Source: Branchiostoma belcheri
Taxonomy: Eukaryota > Chordata > Leptocardii > Amphioxiformes > Branchiostomatidae
Direction: 5' to 3'
DNA length: 64,000 nt
Assembly (NCBI RefSeq): GCF_001625305.1
Contig: NW_017804087.1
Span: 104,623 to 168,622, forward strand
Shown: positions 57,801-64,000 of the stretch, one piece after another
How positions within the stretch are numbered: position 1 is the stretch's first letter
Layout of the letters: every line of letters begins with the position of its first letter
Position numbers and translations under genes: made by a program
Notes under the pieces: model-generated
Seen by the model: the letters and a program-made list of their open reading frames with translations, nothing else
What the model was told of the DNA's origin: nothing
The model's database searches: none

Positions 57801-60800
57801 AACAATGTCTGATCCATAAAGTGTGCACATCTTTTGATCATCCCCAGTGATCTGGCCATTTTCTTAGATGTTAATTTTGTGTGAGTATTCCAAGTAAGGC
57901 ACTCATCTACTGTCGAACCAAGTTTTATTTCAACAAGCCATTTTGTATCTAAAAAAATAAGTGTGTGATTAAACATAAAATTTAGCTTGTTTTGCAATAC
58001 AACAAGAAATTGGAGATTTTGGACTTTGGGGAGGTATGCAATCCTCATCTTCCTGAATTCCCCTATGTTGGCCTCTAATTCCTGCTGGCTCCTGGCCATA
58101 CTGGCTCCTGTTGATATCCTGTCATCCTGCCTGTCAATCTTTCCCAACCCAAGTGCTGTCAACCTGCTCCTTACTTTGACACACCTAGCCTACTCTTGGC
58201 TATAACACACCTCCCCTCTCCTTCCCAGGCACCTGACCTAATATAGACATGTAGATCACACCTACCTCCCCTCTCCTCCCCAGGCTCCATTAGGGGTGAT
58301 GGTGACCTCTCGACATCTGTCCGTCTCCACGTTATAAACATACAGCTTCAGGGGCTTTCCTTCGTGGGACTCTATCAGGGAGAACAGGTCTTCAGACTGA
58401 AACACAAACAAATCAGAAACAATCAGTCATCAATGTAGGCTACATACTTGTCATAGAAACTATCTGTTTTGTCAGAGGCTTACTGTAAGTAAAGTAGGAA
58501 ATGGGCTACTGGTACACCATTTTGTTTGAATACTTTTCTTAATGAAGGCATGAAACCGATGACAATGAAATACAAAAGTTCCTGAATATTCTGACCTCAT
58601 GTAGTACTGTGTCTGCCCCTATGATGTAATCAGTGTTGGACTTCAGACCAGCTAGGGTAGCCGGGGAGCTGGGCTGGACATCCTGGCAAGAACAAACATT
58701 TGTGGTAAAACTGACATCAAAATACACCTGTGCATATAAAGTACATGTTAGGATGCAAAAAACTTTTTCTATACATATAAAATGATATATGTACTTGCAA
58801 TGATGCAGGTAACATTGAAACATTGAAAATTACCTGTTCCAGACAAGTTTTGCCTTCACTAGAGTTTCTTTGCGATTCAGTTCATCCAAAAATTGAAATG
58901 TTTGGCAAAGCTGTCTGGTACTACATTTGTATCTTTAATCTACATGAACTTTTTCAGGGCTCTTGCATGCATTTAATATGGAGAAGTGCACACCTCTTGA
59001 CTGTGTTTACACAACTTTTCATCACGATATGCACAATTGTAGATGGGAAGTTATTCCAGATCTTACAGTACTGTACATCCATTAGGTTAATCTCTACGCA
59101 GATCTTTTGGTTGCTGCAAAGACAGTATCACACTGGCCAGGCAGCATCCATTTGCCAGACTCTCTCTTGATGGCCAGTTCTAACTGTAAGACATTTGCCA
59201 CCAGATATCTGCTTGGAGATTACATTATGCCATATTTGGTAAAGTAGCTCCAGTAACTTCCACAGTACTTACCAGTACGTGCCAAACGTTCTCATTGGCT
59301 CCTTCAAAAGAACAGAACCTGATGCTGACCCCGAGTAACCCCTGACCTCCCCACATGTTGCTGGGGGTGATGGTGACCTCCCGAACCTTCAGAGACTTGC
59401 TGCTGTACACCATCATCTTCACAGGCTTCTCCACATTAGCCTTAAGGAGGTCCTTAAGGGTGTCATTGTCCTTATCCTGTCAAACAGAGAAACAAGGCAA
59501 TCAGATTTAACTTGGCAGTCTTAACTGCCTTACCCACACTGCTATACAGCTCTACTGTGAGCCTTCCATTCCATGCTACAGACAAAAATATTGTAAATGC
59601 ATCTGCTGTTGAGGTGGTTTTATTTGCAATGGGAGGTGAAAGGAGTTTTTTGCAGTGTTTCAAAATTGCAGTTAACACAATTCCGTAACACAGTATTTTG
59701 TATCTTTAACTGTAACAGTATAGCTGGTATATTTGCCCTTAGGCTTCGTAGGCACTCACATATTGATAATGCACACTGGCAATGTCATTAATTCACAATG
59801 GAAAGGTCACTGTAAAACCTAAAAAATAAAGCCACTGAGAAAGTTTCAAGACTTACAGTACTTAACCTTATTACCACTTTTACCTGCAGACACATATGTA
59901 TTTCCTTTGTAACACTGTATCTGCATATGCTTGACTTATATTACTATTTCCTTATCCTCTCTAGTCTCAAAATATGTACACTTATCCTTTCAAAGGATAT
60001 GTAAACAGTAAGATAAGTCAAGCATATGAAGATACCAACAGGCCAGTTAGCTTGCCTTATTGGGTAAATCTAACAGGGCTAATCTCTTACCAATCTTGTA
60101 TTTCCTATGGCCACGATGAAATCAAAGAATGCTTCTAGCCCAGCCTTAGCACCGGGCGAGTTTTCTTGAACCTGAAAACAAAAACAACTACATATTAATC
60201 ATTTAATATTTGTTTGAACTGCAACTAGTTGCGTAAGACTGGACTGATACCATTGGATCCAAACTGAGATATAATCATACTTTTGTCGATAAGTGTGGTG
60301 GGTTTTCTATTCTATTCTATACAGTACTGGGCAAAACCGCCCAGGGTGTACAGCTATTGTGGCCGGTGGGGTGCGGTGAATAAAACTGTGCATGGCAACA
60401 AAACAGAAGATAAATTTGTGCATTTAGTGCATGGCCGCAACTAGCAATACCCTGCATTCTTTAACATAACATGTTTAGAGTGTGACTCTGAAACACAGGG
60501 CTAACCTTTTTCTAGTAGGATGCAAGTTGGGTATTCAAACTCAACCTCCAGGCTCACAGATATATATTTGTTACTCATCACTACGCCATTCATGCGTTAC
60601 TTGGTAGCTTATCATAGACCATATTCAACACCGAATACCATGGAATTCTTTAGTTCAAGTCATGGATTTGCCATTTTTAGTAACCATGGTATCAAAGTTT
60701 ATACCTAACACCTGTCAAAAAATGTTCACAGAAATAAATTTGCCACGTCAGATATAATTTATTTTCTGTCAGTATTCTGCGAGCACATGTTTAAGACTGG

Positions 60801-61067
60801 ACTATTTCCTATCGCTGAATGCTGTCAACACAATTCGTTCTAAAGATAAGGTACAGTCACCAAAAGTGATGACTGAAATTATGAGCTAATTTTATGTCAA
60901 GTTGCTGTTAGCGAAGTTCAGGTGCCCCCCTCCCCACACTTTTGCAGCCGACGTTTCAATAGTTATATCGGCTTCCAGGTCGCCAGGCCGGGTACTGTAC
61001 TCACCCTAAGGACGTGGTAGCCTTCTGTACCTCCCCCTGGTATCTCTGCGCTCTGTGAGCCTCCCAT
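49260..61067 (-). CDS. GORASP2: Golgi reassembly-stacking protein (GRASP65/GRASP55 family)
   Basis: Ten exons in transcript order are 61067-61005, 60171-60091, 59476-59273, 58682-58596, 58396-58266, 57142-56989, 52228-52081, 50988-50863, 50635-50489 and 49540-49260: 1422 nt, 473 aa, in phase throughout. It begins [20 protein letters not shown], with Gly2 available for N-myristoylation. Two PDZ-like GRASP domains follow: [20 protein letters not shown] ... [20 protein letters not shown], and [20 protein letters not shown] ... [21 protein letters not shown] Pro/Ser/Thr-rich regulatory tail of about 230 residues is typical of the family. The conserved [11 protein letters not shown] and [13 protein letters not shown] motifs are diagnostic. 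It acts on the cytosolic face of the Golgi as a trans-oligomerising cisternal tether and in unconventional secretion (family knowledge). The sequence looks closer to GORASP2 than GORASP1, but a single-copy invertebrate orthologue of both is likely. It converges on EML-B. Confidence 0.95.
51761..51825. repeat. (CA)n microsatellite
   Basis: CA repeats are broken by GCATGCA segments in a GORASP intron. A shorter CA stretch occurs near 52035. Confidence 0.9.
51920..52180 (-). repeat. ~150-bp tandem duplication of a GORASP exon
   Basis: About 100 bp (51925-52024) repeats 52075-52174, which is the 3' part of the GORASP exon 52228-52081 plus its donor. The extra copy keeps the donor (CAACACAG|GTCAGT) but has lost the authentic acceptor. 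The only nearby AG (52025-52024) would put it out of frame. Confidence 0.85.
53046..54626 (-). pseudogene. pogo/Tigger transposase, frameshifted
   Basis: The N-terminus reads [17 protein letters not shown], then a CENP-B-type helix-turn-helix region and a second one ([17 protein letters not shown]). The DDE/D catalytic core is visible as [10 protein letters not shown] and [11 protein letters not shown], then [15 protein letters not shown]. The protein lies in three consecutive frames: about 54626-54040, 54040-53650 and 53650-53046. Shifts lie in a G run near 54040 and near 53660. It is therefore probably inactive, although the element ends are intact. Genomic context is a GORASP intron, same strand. 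Confidence 0.85.
54650..56450. other. Non-coding interior of the pogo element
   Basis: No further transposase is seen upstream of the CENP-B-like start. Three copies of GGTGCGAACTTTATT-like sequence occur at about 56156-56266. Open frames lack motifs. Part of this may be a nested repeat. Confidence 0.45.
57320..58060 (-). mobile_element. Reverse-transcriptase C-terminal fragment (CR1/L2-like LINE)
   Basis: A minus-strand frame reads [20 protein letters not shown], then [33 protein letters not shown] and [14 protein letters not shown]. This is the thumb/C-terminal region of non-LTR reverse transcriptases (DYCSPVW, LQ(R/K)xQNKAxR, WNxLP). The YADD active-site region and endonuclease are absent, so it is a truncated relic. 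It lies in a GORASP intron (57143-58265). Confidence 0.85.
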
Positions 61068-62689
61068 GTTGTAGAAAACTACAAAATCTGAAGGGGTGGG
61101 AGGAACGACAGACGATCCACGACTGTTTCAATATGGCGGTGGTTACGTGGCCGGTCTCGCGGAGATGAAGTCTCGGGATTTGCGAGAGCGCACAAAAGCG
61201 CCGCCTGGCGGATTTGTACGTAGATGCTCATCTCCAAGCAGATGTTGGAAGGTAAATCGTAAAGTTTTCCCAGCTTTGTTACAAACATCCTTCCTATCTA
61301 TGGAAAGACGGACTGTATCTTGCTGTTAAACTCCGGTTGACGAAAAAAACAAACATTTTGACAACTGTTTAACTCTAACTAGAACCATTTTTGCCTTGTT
61401 AACGTATGTAAGGCAGGCGAAAATGTCCTTGGTGCTGATTTTGTTTCCTTGTCTTTGGTGCAAACAGTAATTCAGTGCTGTCAAGGCAAGCATTTTTGCC
61501 GTGACCTGGATTCAGTGTTTAATATGTTTCAGACTCTGTAAGAGCAACAGAATACATTATCATCTAAAGCTGGCAATTATGCCATGTGAACTATCAACTA
61601 ATTTGTAGCAATGCAGGTGGACTGTCCTTTCACATTCTTCAGTATTCTAAACTCCATTGCTGTCAGCAAGCAGTGATTGGCCAATGCTTCCATTCATTGG
61701 CTTACCTACTACTGATTGGTCAAAAGTTTGAATTTCCTGCTGTTAGCGAGCAGTGATTGGCCAATGCTTCCGACCATTAGGTTACCTACTTTGGATTGTT
61801 CAAAAGTTTTGTCCATTAACTCAAGTAGCCCAAAGCAAGAAACAAATAAACAGACCACACTGCACACAACTGACATATATACAATTTTATTGCATGTTAG
61901 CAAAAGACTTGCTTGCTATATGACCATGTACATTTTTTTTTTGCTGTAAATACAAGCTCCCCTCTCCATATAGTGGTATGGTCCTACAAAACTGTACACT
62001 TTTTTTCCTATATAATAACAATAATAATAACAATAATATCCCAATGCCTCTGCTTTGCTATCTTATGTAAATTTAAGTATCACAGAAGAAAAAGGGTCCA
62101 ATTAAATGGCAGGATAGAAAAAGGGGACAGACTAAATCGAAATTTCTCTGGTAAAGTACTTGGACCTCCTAGTAGTAGTCTAACACATTCATATACTGTT
62201 ATCCACAATTTTAAGAGTACCGTAGTCATTGTGCCCATTCCAATTGGTATCAGCGTAAACTGTAAGCTGTAACTATCTAAGTGCTACACATATTTGGGGA
62301 CTGTGTAGGATTGTTTACTTTAGAATCAATTAACTGTGTTACCTTTGAAAACTGGGAAGGGACAAAGCATTAGAATCATATCTGTGTAGATTTGAAGTAA
62401 AGAAAATTTTGACAATCTTTCATGATCCTCAATGCATGTGTTACAGTTCTTTGACCAAAACCTTCAGTCTATCTATCAATTAAGATGCAGTGTAGAGAAA
62501 ACGATGGGCGTTTTCTGGGGTTGGCCCCAGAGAAATTGTCAGACATATGTTAAAATCCATGGTGCTTTTTGTGTGAGAAATATCCAATTACTTGGAGAGT
62601 GGGTTAAAATCTTTACACCACTGTGCAACGTATACTAACAATACATGTTTAACATTATATATCTACCAGCCAAGGTGTATAGGGGCAGT
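61068..62689. other. Region upstream of GORASP
   Basis: The first ~200 bp upstream of the GORASP ATG are relatively CpG-rich and contain CAATATGGCGGTGG (YY1-like), consistent with a promoter. A tandem 80-bp repeat follows at 61659-61810. ATTTTATTGCATG near 61885 (minus AATAAAAT) could be the poly(A) signal of the minus-strand candidate at 62690. No other gene is visible. Confidence 0.45.
61659..61810 (+). repeat. 80-bp tandem repeat with CCAAT motifs
   Basis: Two copies, 80 bp apart, share GC(T)GT(C/T)AGC(A/G)AGCAGTG then ATTGGCCAATGCTTCC and end in TTGGTCAAAAGTTT or TTGTTCAAAAGTTT. Each carries the palindromic ATTGGCCAAT, an NF-Y-like site on both strands. Confidence 0.8.
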
Positions 62690-62833
62690 CTAGCATCCAA
62701 AATCATGACACAATGCACACACAATGGCCCAACACATCAACACTTGCAGCAGAACTGCTCGTCTACGATTGGTTAATTCTGCTTGATTGACAGGTCTTCT
62801 GGAGTCCTGATTGGCTGAAGATAGATCTCTGTT
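62690..62833 (-). CDS. Candidate terminal exon of an unidentified minus-strand gene
   Basis: After TTTTCCAG the minus strand reads 47 codons to TAG: NRDLSSANQDSRRPVNQAEL, TNRRRAVLLQVLMC, then WAIVCALCHDFGC. An Arg-rich patch followed by a hydrophobic segment resembles a C-terminal membrane anchor. Upstream exons would lie beyond 64000. I do not recognise the family. It could be chance, since the stretch is short. Confidence 0.3.
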   Translation of the reverse strand, partial: NRDLSSANQDSRRPVNQAELTNRRRAVLLQVLMCWAIVCALCHDFGC

Positions 62834-64000
62834 CTGGAAAAGTTAAAAGCCTCAGAATCTTTTCATTTTTAGTCTATGTATTTTAGAGATGTTCCTGAGT
62901 TACTGTGCTTTTGAAAACTATCAGTACCGATAATCTAGTAATTCATTCTCCTTTAACAGACCAGTTAACTTAGCAAAATAACAAGTACTTGTCAAAGAAG
63001 CTGATATGTAATAACAGTAAAACCTTCAAATTCTTAAACATGATTTAGTGCACAAATGTCATGAGTGCATTTAAATGTAACCATTTCTTGGACTATGGCA
63101 GTCAACACCTTTGTTATAGCTTCAGGTGACATCAAGTGATTACTGTGTTTAAACTTTTATCTGCAAGAAAATTGCCTATATGTGGTAAAAAGTAGAGTAC
63201 AGTACATGTATTTGCTATCCAACGTATTAACTAGTCTGGTTCAACAAAACACTTAACATTTCGTCCCAACACAATGGAAGCCCAAAGTTGAAGTTGCTAA
63301 GGGACCTTGTTGCTAGGAAACATAAATATTCCTGTTGCTATGGTGACACTGGTGCAGAAGGAATCAAAGAACATTACAGGATTTGAGCTATCATTCAATC
63401 CGTGCATCAAGCTTAGTAAGCATGTACGTTTTGCAAGCACCACAACTGTGGCATAGGTTCCTGAGTTGAGTGGATTTAATACTCCAAAACAAAAGCATAC
63501 TTCTACATTTTTAAGTACCCCTTTCTGGAGATGAAGGACAAGGTTTGTCCTTACAGAATTGAATGATATACCCTGATGGAGGTTAGTAATGGAACACCTG
63601 GAGGAGACCGCAAGTAAACTGAAGTGGGAGACCACCTGTGTTGTACTTCAGCTTTCATTCTAAGGTTGCAACTATGGATACACAGTCTGTCAGATCAAGG
63701 AGGTTTAAGATGTAAACCTTCTTGGTCAGATGAACAAAGTCACAGATTCATACACTGAAGCATAACGTCCTGTCAGTACTGTTGCTTCAGAGATATACCA
63801 TAAAGAAGGGCTAACCAGTGTTCTTTAAAGAAGTGGGTAGAAATAAAAATGATAAATTTCTGGAACTGGAGAAACCAAAATGATGTACCCTTAAAAGATG
63901 GTGTATAATCTACTTTTTGTTTCATATGACAAGATATTTCCTTATAAGTTATACAATGTGAAGGAAGTTGTTGTATATATCTACAATAAAAGTCCATCAA
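62834..64000. other. Unassigned sequence at window end
   Basis: No supported exon. A minus-strand frame at 63297-63635 has no recognisable motif. It may be an intron of the candidate gene above. Confidence 0.4.

Noticed and set aside
1-64000. CRISPR arrays, operons, prokaryotic promoters or ribosome binding sites
   Set aside because: The sequence is eukaryotic nuclear DNA with introns and poly(A) signals; no regular spacer-repeat structure was seen.

Overview
The window is nuclear DNA from an invertebrate, most probably a deuterostome close to amphioxus (Branchiostoma); the species is an inference. The supporting signs are many short exons with GT/AG introns, tRNA-derived SINEs, CR1/L2-like LINE tails, a pogo/Tigger DNA transposon, and selenoprotein P genes with paired SECIS elements.

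Layout. 1-3.2 kb is low-complexity and tandem-repeat DNA. 3.26-7.26 kb is a fragment of the transcription termination factor 2 gene (TTF2, +), bounded by two apparently identical 450-bp direct repeats; the whole block splits another small inverted-repeat element. 7.3-12.6 kb is repeat-rich, with a degenerate minisatellite, a LINE tail, a 51-bp VNTR and weak minus-strand exon candidates. 14.1-25.4 kb is a complete 18-exon EML-family gene (EML-A, +). 26.8-30.4 kb is a selenoprotein P-like gene with one thioredoxin-like domain (SelP1, +). 30.8-37.8 kb is a second one with three tandem thioredoxin-like domains, each with an in-frame TGA in a UxxC motif, then a His-rich tail with two more possible Sec codons (SelP2, +). 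39.1-47.9 kb is a 19-exon paralogous EML gene (EML-B, +). 49.3-61.1 kb is a complete 10-exon GORASP/GRASP gene on the minus strand, convergent with EML-B, with a 4.2-kb pogo element in one intron and an RT fragment in another. 61.1-64 kb may hold the 3' end of a further minus-strand gene.

Functions. The two EML genes encode HELP/WD40 (TAPE) microtubule-associated proteins. The SelP genes encode secreted redox, selenium or metal-handling proteins; their TGA codons depend on the SECIS hairpins in each 3' UTR. GORASP is a Golgi stacking/tethering protein. Exon boundaries were read by eye from splice sites, reading-frame phase and paralogue comparison. The summed CDS of each complete gene is divisible by three: 2535, 2541, 891, 2250 and 1422 nt. 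Family names rest on recognised motifs, not on a database search.

The most interesting system is the tandem SelP pair: UxxC domain triplication within one polypeptide, two SECIS per gene, and an ambiguous terminal TGA...TGA-Cys...TAA. Second is the TTF2 fragment carried between direct repeats.
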